Positions 1 to 5,745 of a stretch of 26,343 bases of DNA are shown here, in pieces. The position numbers and the translations under genes were made by a program. Within the stretch, counting starts at the first letter, position 1; the number at the start of each line of letters is the position of its first letter. This stretch comes from a virus, in the IMG/VR virus record IMGVR_UViG_3300047356_000549, positions 1 to 26,343 of that record; one strand, written 5' to 3'. The notes beneath the pieces were generated by a model, which was not told the DNA's origin, did not search any database, and worked only from the letters and a program-made list of their open reading frames with translations.

Positions 1-1124
1 TTAACTACTTGTGCTTCTGCACTTTCACGTAATCTTTGTATTTCATCTCTTGCTGTTTGTATGATAGGACTTTCGTCTTTACGTACATCATCAATCTTAC
101 CTAGCATTACAAGTTCACGTTCTTTGAGTGCAGGTATCTGTACTTCACGTATATCTTTAACAACACCTGCTAAACGGAAACGTTCCATCTTAACAGTTTT
201 AGTTGCTTCTGCACGTACTGTTGCTACTTCACCTTGTATTTGTGTAATTCTATCACGTTGTCCTTGTACCCATTTAGCAAGAGCTGTACGAGTATTGCCT
301 CCAAACAATCCATCACTTGTTACACCGATGATTGCCTGTCCTGCTCTAACTTGTCCTTGCTCTGTTGATTGTAGTTGATTAGTTACACGAATAATTTCCT
401 CTTCGAGTGCGGCTATTTGTGCTAGTAAAGGCTCAACACCACTGTTGTCAGTGTCTAAGTTTTCAATCTTTGCTTCGTACTCTTTAGCACTAGTTTCTAA
501 ACGTAAGATCTCTGCTGTAATACTTGTAAGTTGATCTTCGTATGGCTTTGTTCTATTGCCATCTGTTGCTCTTGCGTCTTCAATAATTTTATTCTGTTGA
601 TCAATAGCAGGTTTAATACGATCGTATGCTTTATCAATACGATCTTGTTCTTTGTCAATCTGTGATTGTATATTAGCATCAGCACCTGTACCACTTGTTT
701 CTAATGCTTCAATTTTATCGTCAGCACGTTTAATAATTGCTTCGAGTCTACTAAGTTCGCTTTCAATTTGTTGTACTTGTGCAACACTTTCTTCGCCTGC
801 ACTTGTCTGTTCGATATGTGCTTTACTTAAGAAGCCAAAAATTCCCATGCTTGTAATAAACATGAGTACAAGTACGGCAGTGGCTAGATAATATTTTAAC
901 CACCAAGTGGCCTGTTTCCAATAACGGTGTAACCAAACAGCCGTGACTAATTTAGCAACTTCGAGTGTGCCTCCCATAATTATAATAGGAACAGCCGCAG
1001 CCGCGAAGATTGCCACAAGTCCTGCGACAGAATAATATATTGCAACGGCACTAATTGCTAATGCCGTTATCATTGTAAGAATGGCCATAAACATCGTATA
1101 GTATTTACCAGGTTTTACGTGCAT
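1..1124 (-). CDS. Membrane-anchored coiled-coil protein with peptidoglycan-binding-like motif (partial)
   Basis: The frame is open from an ATG at 1124 to the left edge, so the C-terminus is missing (374 complete codons visible). The N-terminus has two or three strongly hydrophobic segments (about residues 10-50 and 70-95). They are followed by a long charged region rich in E, K, Q, R and D with heptad-like spacing, which suggests a coiled coil. About two thirds along is a G-V-T-S-D-G-L-F-G-G-N-T-R-T-A-L stretch, which resembles the core of the PG_binding_1 repeat (G..DG.FG..T..A). An AAGG lies about 10 bases before the ATG. It is the last visible gene of the lipoprotein block, starting 15 bases after the stop of the preceding lipoprotein gene. 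A cell-envelope role is inferred; no enzyme motif was seen. Similar coil-containing membrane proteins occur in marine T4-like phages as far as I recall. Confidence 0.75.
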   Translation of the reverse strand, partial: MHVKPGKYYTMFMAILTMITALAISAVAIYYSVAGLVAIFAAAAVPIIIMGGTLEVAKLVTAVWLHRYWKQATWWLKYYLATAVLVLMFITSMGIFGFLSKAHIEQTSAGEESVAQVQQIESELSRLEAIIKRADDKIEALETSGTGADANIQSQIDKEQDRIDKAYDRIKPAIDQQNKIIEDARATDGNRTKPYEDQLTSITAEILRLETSAKEYEAKIENLDTDNSGVEPLLAQIAALEEEIIRVTNQLQSTEQGQVRAGQAIIGVTSDGLFGGNTRTALAKWVQGQRDRITQIQGEVATVRAEATKTVKMERFRLAGVVKDIREVQIPALKERELVMLGKIDDVRKDESPIIQTARDEIQRLRESAEAQVV

Positions 1125-1139
1125 AATTAAGTACCTTTT

Positions 1140-1535
1140 TTATTGAAATATCCACTTTTTGTTACTGTGGTTGTAACAGGCAGTCTCTTGCCATTGCTTT
1201 TGTTTTCCTCGGTAACGCATTGTATTGAACATGTAATGACATCCTGTTGCATCTATTTGTACTAGCTTAACAATACCAATACTGTTACCTGGAACTTCCC
1301 AAGTGCATTGTTGTCCAACTTCCATTTCACGTAATACAAATCCTACACATCGATCATATTCTTGTTGTGCAAGTCTTGGAACAGTGTAATAAGACTTTTT
1401 AAACTTGTTCATACCTAATGCAAACGCACCTGTATTTGGTTGGTACTGAGTAGCAACACTCATATTAGTTGTGTTGTTTGAACTACATGCACCTAGTGCA
1501 AGACTAATTAAAAGTGGGATAAGCAAACGCTTCAT
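1140..1535 (-). CDS. Small lipoprotein, third of three in tandem
   Basis: This 131-residue protein starts with a lipoprotein signal peptide: basic MKR, a hydrophobic stretch, then the lipobox L-G-A-C with Cys at residue 16, followed by SSNNTT. The Cys would be lipidated after signal peptidase II cleavage. The rest has two further Cys residues (CVGF and CTWE) and one CYNH near the end, which could form disulfides in the periplasm. The residue after the lipid Cys is Ser, so outer-membrane sorting is expected if the host has a Lol system. It overlaps the preceding lipoprotein gene by 32 bases, and GGAG lies about 11 bases before the ATG. The mature protein is not recognised. An envelope role, for example superinfection exclusion or help with lysis, is only inference. 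Confidence 0.85.
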   Translation of the reverse strand: MKRLLIPLLISLALGACSSNNTTNMSVATQYQPNTGAFALGMNKFKKSYYTVPRLAQQEYDRCVGFVLREMEVGQQCTWEVPGNSIGIVKLVQIDATGCHYMFNTMRYRGKQKQWQETACYNHSNKKWIFQ

Positions 1536-1857
1536 TTACTGGTCTCCAAGTTACATTACCGACATGGTCAGTAAACTTACAAAGTAATGTTTCACCTGAC
1601 TTAGGGTTGTTACGGTTAGAGTTGATAGGACGACTGATTCTACAATCACTTGCTACACCAGAATCTTTCACAACGTGTTCAACTCTAGGTTTGTCTGTAC
1701 ATTCAGTTACGCCTTCACTTGAAACATTGTTACCCTGTGTATGTATTTTTGTTGTTTGGTAACAATATTGCTGATTGTCGTGATAAGCATATTGAGGTCC
1801 GGAGGAGCAGGCCGACAGTGCGGCCAGCACTCCAATTAGTGTTAACACCCTAAACAT
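1504..1857 (-). CDS. Small lipoprotein, second of three in tandem
   Basis: The chosen start is the ATG at 1857, one base after the stop of the upstream lipoprotein gene (TAAAATG), which implies translational coupling. It yields a compact signal peptide, MFRVLTLIGVLAALSAC, with lipobox L-S-A-C. A frame extension to an ATG at 1890 would add 11 residues with no ribosome-binding site, so it is less likely. The mature part has several Cys (CYQTT, CTDK, CRIS, CKFT) and no recognised domain. The CKFTDHVGNVTW segment resembles surface-antigen-like lipoproteins (17 kDa type), but only weakly. It probably sits in the envelope together with its two neighbours. Function unknown. Confidence 0.8.
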   Translation of the reverse strand: MFRVLTLIGVLAALSACSSGPQYAYHDNQQYCYQTTKIHTQGNNVSSEGVTECTDKPRVEHVVKDSGVASDCRISRPINSNRNNPKSGETLLCKFTDHVGNVTWRPVNEAFAYPTFN

Positions 1858-1858
1858 T

Positions 1859-2389
1859 TTAATTGCCGTCGGGTGTATTATTTTGTGCAATTACGTTTGC
1901 AGATTTTGCTTCAGCTAGTAACGCATCAAACACATCTTTACGCATACTAAGTTTTACGAAAGTAAAGTTCTTGCCTGCATACTTAAATGTACCTGTTTCA
2001 CGTGATACATGCTCACGAATTGCTGTGTTGTCAACTTTGTAACTAATAATAGTATCTGTTTGTCTTTGTTCAGAACCATTGTTGTCTTGAAACTTTAATA
2101 CCGTTTCTGAATTAACTTTACTATTAATACGTTTTGCAAAGTTATTCATTGCAATAGCGTACATTTGTTCTTCAGCGGCTTGTACAAAAATACTTTCACC
2201 TGCACCGCAAGAATAAGCATAATCTTCTTTCCACCAGAACCAGCCTTCGCTACCAGTTTCTGCACAACTTGCATACCATTTAGGTTGTGCATATGTGTCT
2301 CGTTCTGCGATTTCTACATATCCGCTTGAGCAAGCGCCTAGTAGTGATAGAGCACCAATCATGATGCCGGTCTTTATAATGCCTTTCAT
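1859..2389 (-). CDS. LPP20-like lipoprotein, first of three in tandem
   Basis: This 176-residue protein has a lipoprotein signal, MKGIIKTGIMIGALSLLGAC, with the lipid Cys at residue 20. The mature part contains a region (about 75-165) with AEEQMYAIAMNNFAKRINSKV followed by alternating beta strands. This resembles the LPP20/flagellar-assembly lipoprotein fold, in which an A-x-x-N-x-A-x-x-I helix is followed by strands. I am moderately sure of that family and sure of the lipoprotein class. GGAGG lies 6-7 bases before the ATG. It is the first gene of a lipoprotein operon driven by a clear sigma-70-like promoter at 2431-2459. Bacterial-looking lipoproteins are unusual in a T4-like phage; they may have come from the host or modify the envelope of the infected cell. 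Confidence 0.85.
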   Translation of the reverse strand: MKGIIKTGIMIGALSLLGACSSGYVEIAERDTYAQPKWYASCAETGSEGWFWWKEDYAYSCGAGESIFVQAAEEQMYAIAMNNFAKRINSKVNSETVLKFQDNNGSEQRQTDTIISYKVDNTAIREHVSRETGTFKYAGKNFTFVKLSMRKDVFDALLAEAKSANVIAQNNTPDGN

Positions 2390-2430
2390 TTAAGCCTCCA
2401 TAGCCTTGGTTGTTTGTTCATTATGTTTAT

Positions 2431-2459
2431 ATAATACTACACTTTAAGGTAGTAGTCAA
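2431..2459 (-). promoter_or_regulatory. Sigma-70-like promoter of the lipoprotein operon with upstream TTACCAAAA box
   Basis: On the minus strand, TTGACT (2459-2454) is followed by 17 bases and then TATTAT (2436-2431), 42 bases before the ATG at 2389. A TTACCAAAA box lies at 2472-2464, exactly 4 bases upstream of the -35. The same box with the same spacing recurs at two other promoters in this window. Confidence 0.75.
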
Positions 2460-2476
2460 CCTGTTTTGGTAAACCT

Positions 2477-3049
2477 TTAGTTCCAACGATAAAAGATGTG
2501 TGTTGAAATTGATCCGACTAGTTGGATCTTACTTGCCCACTTAGGTGATACATAGTCAGCATGATAGTGTGTAGCACCTTCTGTGATACCTCGCATCTTC
2601 TCGTTATGTAAAATTTTATAGGCAACAATTTGAGCCATACGCCAAGCATCGTTATCTCTTACTGTATCAGCCTTGCCATCACAGTACCAACTGAATTGAC
2701 ACCTGTTCTTTTTTGGATAGTAGATACGTTCATCATCAGATAAGTTAGGATCTTGTTTTGTTTTCCAACTTTCTTTAATTGGTCCTTCTCGAACAACTTC
2801 ACATATTGTGTTAGGATAACGAGTGTCTTGCACTCTGTTTAAAACTACATCAGCAACAGCATATTGTCCTGCTAATGGTTCTGACTTCGCTTCGAAGTAA
2901 ATGTTTTGTGCTAGACAATAAAGTTCTGGATGATTGTCTGCTGTGTACAATTCTTCAAGTTGTGGCTTTTGAAATGTACTTGCTTGTGTTTGGGCGAAAG
3001 CGGTCGACACCGTCATAACAGCTATTGCCCAGTATATTATATGTTTCAT
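2477..3049 (-). CDS. SleB/CwlJ-type cell-wall hydrolase (secreted endolysin)
   Basis: This protein hydrolyses peptidoglycan, probably for lysis. With the start at 3049 it has 190 residues. A signal peptide (MKHIIYWAIAVMTVSTAFA, cleavage before Q20) would carry it to the periplasm through Sec. The Hydrolase_2 domain spans about 44-190: CLAQNIYFEAKSEP with the likely catalytic Glu at residue 53, AVADVVLNRV, CQFSWYCDG, GATHYHADYVSPKWA and a final HIFYRWN. The frame extends to an ATG at 3061, but only the ATG at 3049 has a GAGG at the right distance, and it gives a cleaner signal peptide. The length suits a minimal SleB-like enzyme. A TTAAATA sequence lies just upstream and may be a late promoter. 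It sits beside the lipoprotein genes but is transcribed separately. The family call is firm; the role as main endolysin is inferred. Confidence 0.93.
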   Translation of the reverse strand: MKHIIYWAIAVMTVSTAFAQTQASTFQKPQLEELYTADNHPELYCLAQNIYFEAKSEPLAGQYAVADVVLNRVQDTRYPNTICEVVREGPIKESWKTKQDPNLSDDERIYYPKKNRCQFSWYCDGKADTVRDNDAWRMAQIVAYKILHNEKMRGITEGATHYHADYVSPKWASKIQLVGSISTHIFYRWN

Positions 3050-3103
3050 AGTTTGCCTCATCGTATATTTAAGTTATAACAAAACAACATTTAGTATGTG
3101 TTT

Positions 3104-3556
3104 TTAGTTTCGACGCATCTGTGCAATTTCAGTTGCTTGTTTCTGTCCGGTCTTATCGTCATCGTCTGCGAACACTGGAACCAAATTACTTTTATGCATC
3201 ATAGCAATACCAACAAGTTTCCGTTCGCCTGTGTACTGCATAGATTCTTTCTTGGTCGCAGGAGCAAAACTTTCCTTAGAAGATAAACTAGGAACGTGTT
3301 GTGTTTCACGTACCTTAGGACCGTCCCATGTCCATGGCTTGTTAGATGTTGTTTTCTTAGGTTTGAAATTTCCACTTACATATTCTACGTACTCGTCAAA
3401 CGTCATCACATTACTGTGTGCGTGTATACGTTTCATATATTTGTTGTGTTCTCGATGATCTTTTTGTAGCTTCTCTAGTCTACCGGCTGTCATCTTAGTT
3501 GCCTTGCGTTTTTTGGTATTGAGCGTGGTCATACCACGTACTAAACTCATTGTCAT
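3104..3556 (-). CDS. Conserved T4-like marine phage protein, function unknown
   Basis: This 150-residue hydrophilic protein is strongly basic at the N-terminus (TKKRKATKM, RLEKLQKDHREHNKYMKR) and has no membrane segment. The opening MSLVRGMTTLNTKK and the later YTGERKLVGIAMMHKSNLVPVF recall a conserved hypothetical of cyanophages and related myoviruses, from memory. The ATG at 3556 has AAGG at suitable spacing; an ATG six bases further in is an alternative and matches the usual start of the family as I remember it. The gene is driven by the promoter at 3591-3619. Function unknown; the basic N-terminus could bind nucleic acid. Confidence 0.85.
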   Translation of the reverse strand: MTMSLVRGMTTLNTKKRKATKMTAGRLEKLQKDHREHNKYMKRIHAHSNVMTFDEYVEYVSGNFKPKKTTSNKPWTWDGPKVRETQHVPSLSSKESFAPATKKESMQYTGERKLVGIAMMHKSNLVPVFADDDDKTGQKQATEIAQMRRN

Positions 3557-3590
3557 ACTATTGCGCCTTTCGTTTGCCTATTACTTGTAT

Positions 3591-3619
3591 ATAATAGCAC
3601 GCCTAGGCGCAAAAGTCAA
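3591..3619 (-). promoter_or_regulatory. Sigma-70-like promoter with palindromic spacer and TTACCAAAA box
   Basis: TTGACT (3619-3614), 17 bases and TATTAT (3596-3591) stand on the minus strand, 35 bases before the ATG at 3556. A TTACCAAAA box (3632-3624) lies 4 bases upstream of the -35. The spacer contains the perfect 10-base palindrome CGCCTAGGCG (3600-3609), placed where a repressor or activator could bind. Confidence 0.75.
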
Positions 3620-3637
3620 GTTATTTTGGTAACTTAA

Positions 3638-3898
3638 TTACGCAAATGCTCTTCTTTGCATAATTTTGTATGTAGCTTCTGGTCTACCCACTGAATCGTG
3701 TGAGTTAGTTTCAACTACTCTGATATCAAAACCAGCATCTCTTAGCTCAGTTAATCTAGCACCTGGAGACATAATGTCCAAGTTGTCAGTTAGATCTTCT
3801 GTAGTAAAAGATTTTCCGTTGCCCCAGTAATTTTCTAGGATTTGTTGATTTTGTGTACCTTCTTTAAAGAACTTAGTTCCTTTAGCTTTAGTTGTCAT
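3638..3898 (-). CDS. Small winged-helix-like protein (HTH_39-like candidate)
   Basis: The chosen start is the ATG at 3898, preceded by AAGGAG. It gives 86 residues, MTTKAKGTKFFKEG and onward. The frame stays open to 3976, but those codons overlap the promoter and encode an unlikely peptide. Residues about 20-75 (QILENYWGNGKSFTTEDLTDN, then SPGARLTELRDAGFDIRVVE) have the pattern of a small winged helix: a helix, the turn, a recognition helix with RLTELR-AGF-I, then a wing (RPEATYKI). This resembles the phage HTH_39 and related families. A DNA-binding regulator is likely but its target is unknown. It has its own sigma-70-like promoter of the shared-box type. Confidence 0.8.
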   Translation of the reverse strand: MTTKAKGTKFFKEGTQNQQILENYWGNGKSFTTEDLTDNLDIMSPGARLTELRDAGFDIRVVETNSHDSVGRPEATYKIMQRRAFA

Positions 3899-3947
3899 GT
3901 TTTTACTCCTTATTATTTTTTTTATTAAGTTTAACATAATTAAAACT

Positions 3948-3976
3948 AATATACAATAATAAAGCGCAAACGTCAA
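3948..3976 (-). promoter_or_regulatory. Sigma-70-like promoter of the winged-helix gene with TTACCAAAA box
   Basis: TTGACG (3976-3971), 17 bases and TATATT (3953-3948) stand on the minus strand. TTACCAAAA lies at 3989-3981, again 4 bases before the -35. The spacer begins TTTGCGC, also found just after the -35 of the promoter at 3591-3619. Confidence 0.7.
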
Positions 3977-4018
3977 CCTTTTTTGGTAAAAGACCTATTT
4001 TCCGCGTATTTTAGCGGT

Positions 4019-4486
4019 TTATTTACTCATTTTGGCAACAGCAGCATCGTATTCATCACGGGGAACAACGCCTTCACGTAGCAATTTTTCTCTATTTGCC
4101 ATGTGTTTCATCTCAATTTCGTCCTTAGATCCACCAAAGTATGCTACAGCATGTCCCTCTTCAATAAGAATATCAGTGGCTCTTTTATCCTCAATAAGGA
4201 AGTCTCCGAGTATTCGTCCGAACTTACCCTTTTTATCTTCTCCGCTTCTATCAATTTCTGTCTTGAGCACTTGTATTGATCCAATTGGTAATAATTCTTT
4301 AAGACGGTCTTTTGATGCGAGTCCAAAGGTCTTCTCCACTTTATCTCTTGTTCTTGATTCTGGTGTATCTATGCCCATCATACGGACACGTTCTTTGTGC
4401 ATCCAAACTCCAAACCCTAGATCTATATCTACGTCGACTGTATCACCGTCCACTACTCTTAATATTTTACATTTGTATTCGTACAT
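4019..4486 (-). CDS. Thermonuclease-like (staphylococcal nuclease family) endonuclease
   Basis: This 155-residue SNase-fold protein hydrolyses DNA or RNA phosphodiester bonds with calcium in characterised relatives. Visible motifs are VVDGDTVDVDID (Asp13, Asp15), then ERVRMMGIDTPES with Arg35, Asp40 and Glu43 in the same positions as the staphylococcal catalytic residues, and KFGRILGDF with Arg91 as the counterpart of Arg87. The domain fills residues 2-145. No signal peptide is present, so it acts inside the cell. GGAG lies about 9 bases before the ATG. Phage copies may help break down host nucleic acid, which is inference here. It follows the small membrane-protein group and ends just upstream of the promoter at 3948-3976. 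Confidence 0.93.
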   Translation of the reverse strand: MYEYKCKILRVVDGDTVDVDIDLGFGVWMHKERVRMMGIDTPESRTRDKVEKTFGLASKDRLKELLPIGSIQVLKTEIDRSGEDKKGKFGRILGDFLIEDKRATDILIEEGHAVAYFGGSKDEIEMKHMANREKLLREGVVPRDEYDAAVAKMSK

Positions 4487-4499
4487 GTTTTACTCTCCT

Positions 4500-4967
4500 T
4501 TACATTCTCCATGGTAAAATAGTCATTCCAATTAAATTGAAAACTAATTCTATTAATCCTATGGCAACTACAGCACGAACAACTTGGAACAGTAACCATT
4601 TCCATCCTGTTAGTGATGATTCTCTTTTGTCTAGCCATTTTCTGACTCTACTGTTTTCAGCTTTTTCTTGTAGTCCTGTTTTGTCTGAAATTTTTTGTGC
4701 GGCTTCTGCGGCCCACCAATTTGGTGTGAACCAATCTTTTACCATACTAGCATACTTGTGAAAAATTCTATACTGTTCTCTGTATACCCAAAGGAAATAG
4801 ATTATACCAACAATTAACGAAGTCATCATAATTATATCTACAAAGTAGTAACAACTACTTGGTCCGTATTCTTCGTCACCGCCAAAGCAGGTTTCATGAC
4901 CATAACCAAAGATTAAAATTAGTATCCAAGGTAACGCTAATCCAAACCATGCTAGTGCGTGTTTCAT
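4500..4967 (-). CDS. Membrane protein with three predicted helices, unknown function
   Basis: This 155-residue protein has hydrophobic segments near residues 3-22, 43-63 and 125-150. A charged middle region (about 64-120) contains KDWFTPNWWAAEAAQKISDKTG. Two Cys (CFGG and SCYYF) lie in the first loop. The ATG at 4967 overlaps the stop of the upstream gene (ATGA), so translation is coupled. It belongs to a run of small membrane proteins that also occurs in T4-like marine phages as far as I remember. Its role is unknown; an inner-membrane effector is plausible. Confidence 0.8.
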   Translation of the reverse strand: MKHALAWFGLALPWILILIFGYGHETCFGGDEEYGPSSCYYFVDIIMMTSLIVGIIYFLWVYREQYRIFHKYASMVKDWFTPNWWAAEAAQKISDKTGLQEKAENSRVRKWLDKRESSLTGWKWLLFQVVRAVVAIGLIELVFNLIGMTILPWRM

Positions 4968-5155
4968 CTTTTACCCAATATGTCTTTCATAACATTACTT
5001 GCTGTCTTTGTAAAAAACCTAGGTGCAATACTGTGTATTAGTAAAGCAGGCACTAATAGTTGTAATCTTGCCGCCGTAATTAGTGCATGCTTCATATGTT
5101 GTAAAGGTGTTTCGCCTACTTCTTTTAAATGGAGTTTACATTGTTTACTTAACAT
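4964..5155 (-). CDS. Small DUF6356-like membrane protein
   Basis: The chosen start at 5155 gives 63 residues, MLSKQCKLHLKEVGETPLQHMKHALITAA and onward. The pattern HLxExxETxxxHxxxA, followed by a hydrophobic LLVPALLIHSIAP and TASxxxxxIL, matches what I recall of DUF6356, a small phage and bacterial membrane family. One transmembrane segment lies at about 30-48. The start overlaps the end of the upstream gene by 11 bases and the stop overlaps the downstream ATG by 4. The frame is open to an ATG at 5188, but that lies well inside the upstream gene. Function unknown. Confidence 0.75.
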   Translation of the reverse strand: MLSKQCKLHLKEVGETPLQHMKHALITAARLQLLVPALLIHSIAPRFFTKTASNVMKDILGKR

Positions 5156-5348
5156 TGTCGCCAACCATATCAAATAGTGCAGGACCAAATGTGCTACCTG
5201 CCCAACCTAATGCTACAATAGTAACTACTCCTAGTACTAACCATTTCATTTTAAAATCGTCTACTACCATTTTAAGTCCAATTAGTTCGTTACCTAATAC
5301 ACGAACGCTTACTTCTAGTTTACCTTGATCATCGGGTTGGTTTGCCAT
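5145..5348 (-). CDS. Small single-span membrane protein
   Basis: The protein has 67 residues. The N-terminal part (MANQPDDQGKLEVSVRVLGNELIGLKMVVDDFKMKW) is charged, followed by one transmembrane segment (about 37-57, LVLGVVTIVALGWAGSTFGPAL). I recall close relatives in T4-like cyanophages. AAGGA precedes the ATG. It is co-transcribed with the two membrane proteins downstream and follows the 47-residue gene by one base. Function unknown; it has no holin features beyond its small size. Confidence 0.8.
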   Translation of the reverse strand: MANQPDDQGKLEVSVRVLGNELIGLKMVVDDFKMKWLVLGVVTIVALGWAGSTFGPALFDMVGDNVK

Positions 5349-5349
5349 T

Positions 5350-5493
5350 TTATTTTCCTTGTCCTTTGTACTTCTTGTAAGAACGCTTCTTACCTTTATT
5401 CATAGAACTAAACTTTGTTCTACTGTGATTATTTCCTATACTTGTTTTCTTTGGTTGTGTTTCATGTGCTACGAAAAATTTGTGTAATTTCAT
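5350..5493 (-). CDS. Small basic protein of 47 residues
   Basis: This short frame starts MKLHKFFVAHETQPKKTS and ends KGKKRSYKKYKGQGK. It is very rich in Lys and Arg, and the C-terminal third is almost entirely basic, so RNA or DNA binding is likely. A strong ribosome-binding site, AAGGAGGG, lies 4 bases before the ATG. The stop is one base before the next ATG, giving an operon with the small membrane proteins. Similar short basic proteins ending K-(Y/R)-(K/R)-GQG occur in marine T4-like phages, from memory. The ribosome-binding site can pair with the end of the preceding gene (see the repeat at 5495-5546). Confidence 0.75.
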   Translation of the reverse strand: MKLHKFFVAHETQPKKTSIGNNHSRTKFSSMNKGKKRSYKKYKGQGK

Positions 5494-5494
5494 A

Positions 5495-5546
5495 ACCCTC
5501 CTTGGTTATGTATGTATTTATTGATTTATTTCTTTTTTAGGAGGGT
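5495..5546 (-). repeat. Inverted repeat masking the ribosome-binding site of the 47-residue gene
   Basis: In the minus-strand RNA, ACCCUCCU (5546-5539) lies in the last codons of the 48-residue gene. Its perfect complement AGGAGGGU (5502-5495) is the ribosome-binding site of the next gene, with a 36-base loop between them. Ribosomes reading the first gene would open the pairing, so this looks like a translational-coupling device. A chance anti-Shine-Dalgarno match is possible. Confidence 0.45.
5515..5522 (-). promoter_or_regulatory. T4-late-like promoter AATAAATA before the 47-residue gene
   Basis: The minus strand reads CAATAAATACATAC, 22 bases before the ATG at 5493. The T4 late consensus recognised by the gp55 sigma factor is TATAAATA. 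One mismatch and an AT-rich background limit confidence. Confidence 0.4.
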
Positions 5547-5672
5547 ATTAAAGTGGTGTAGACGCTGTCGAAGCATCTCTTGTGCCATAGGATCAGATTC
5601 TTTGCGTAGTTGTTCAATGATTTGTTTGCATATATCCGAAGGATTTTTTCTTTTATTTTTATTATGTTTCAT
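5526..5672 (-). CDS. Small charged protein of 48 residues
   Basis: The frame runs from ATG at 5672 to TAA at 5526: MKHNKNKRKNPSDICKQIIE, then QLRKESDPMAQEMLRQRLHHFN and a KKK end. It is basic at both ends, with a central amphipathic helix and one Cys. No domain is recognised. It lies directly after the porin terminator and has its own late-like promoter (5684-5691). Spacing, codon use and the overlap of its 3' end with the inverted repeat support a real gene. Confidence 0.65.
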   Translation of the reverse strand: MKHNKNKRKNPSDICKQIIEQLRKESDPMAQEMLRQRLHHFNTLLKKK

Positions 5673-5683
5673 GAAGTGTACCC

Positions 5684-5691
5684 TATTTATT
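5684..5691 (-). promoter_or_regulatory. T4-late-like promoter AATAAATA before the 48-residue gene
   Basis: TCAATAAATAGGG on the minus strand lies between the porin terminator and the ATG at 5672, so it can restart transcription after termination. It has one mismatch to TATAAATA. Confidence 0.45.
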
Positions 5692-5694
5692 GAT

Positions 5695-5724
5695 AAAAAA
5701 AGGCCGCACTAAGCGACCCTTTTT
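5695..5724 (-). terminator. Intrinsic terminator after the porin-like gene
   Basis: On the minus strand, AAAGGGTCGC, a TTAGT loop and GCGGCCTTT form a stem of nine pairs with one bulged G and one G-T pair. A run of seven T follows. It stands 22 bases after the porin stop codon. Confidence 0.8.
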
Positions 5725-5745
5725 AAAATTAGTTCTAAGACTGCT

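Noticed and set aside
3899-3976. Extended N-terminus of the winged-helix protein
   Set aside because: The extra codons overlap the -10 and -35 elements; the ATG at 3898 has a strong AAGGAG site.
4002-4020. CCGC/GCGG hairpin after the thermonuclease gene as a terminator
   Set aside because: On the gene's strand the stem is only four pairs and is followed by A, not T, so termination there is unlikely.
4032-4761. Plus-strand open frames opposite the thermonuclease and membrane-protein genes
   Set aside because: The thermonuclease motifs on the minus strand are unambiguous, and the plus-strand products are Ser/Leu-rich noise.
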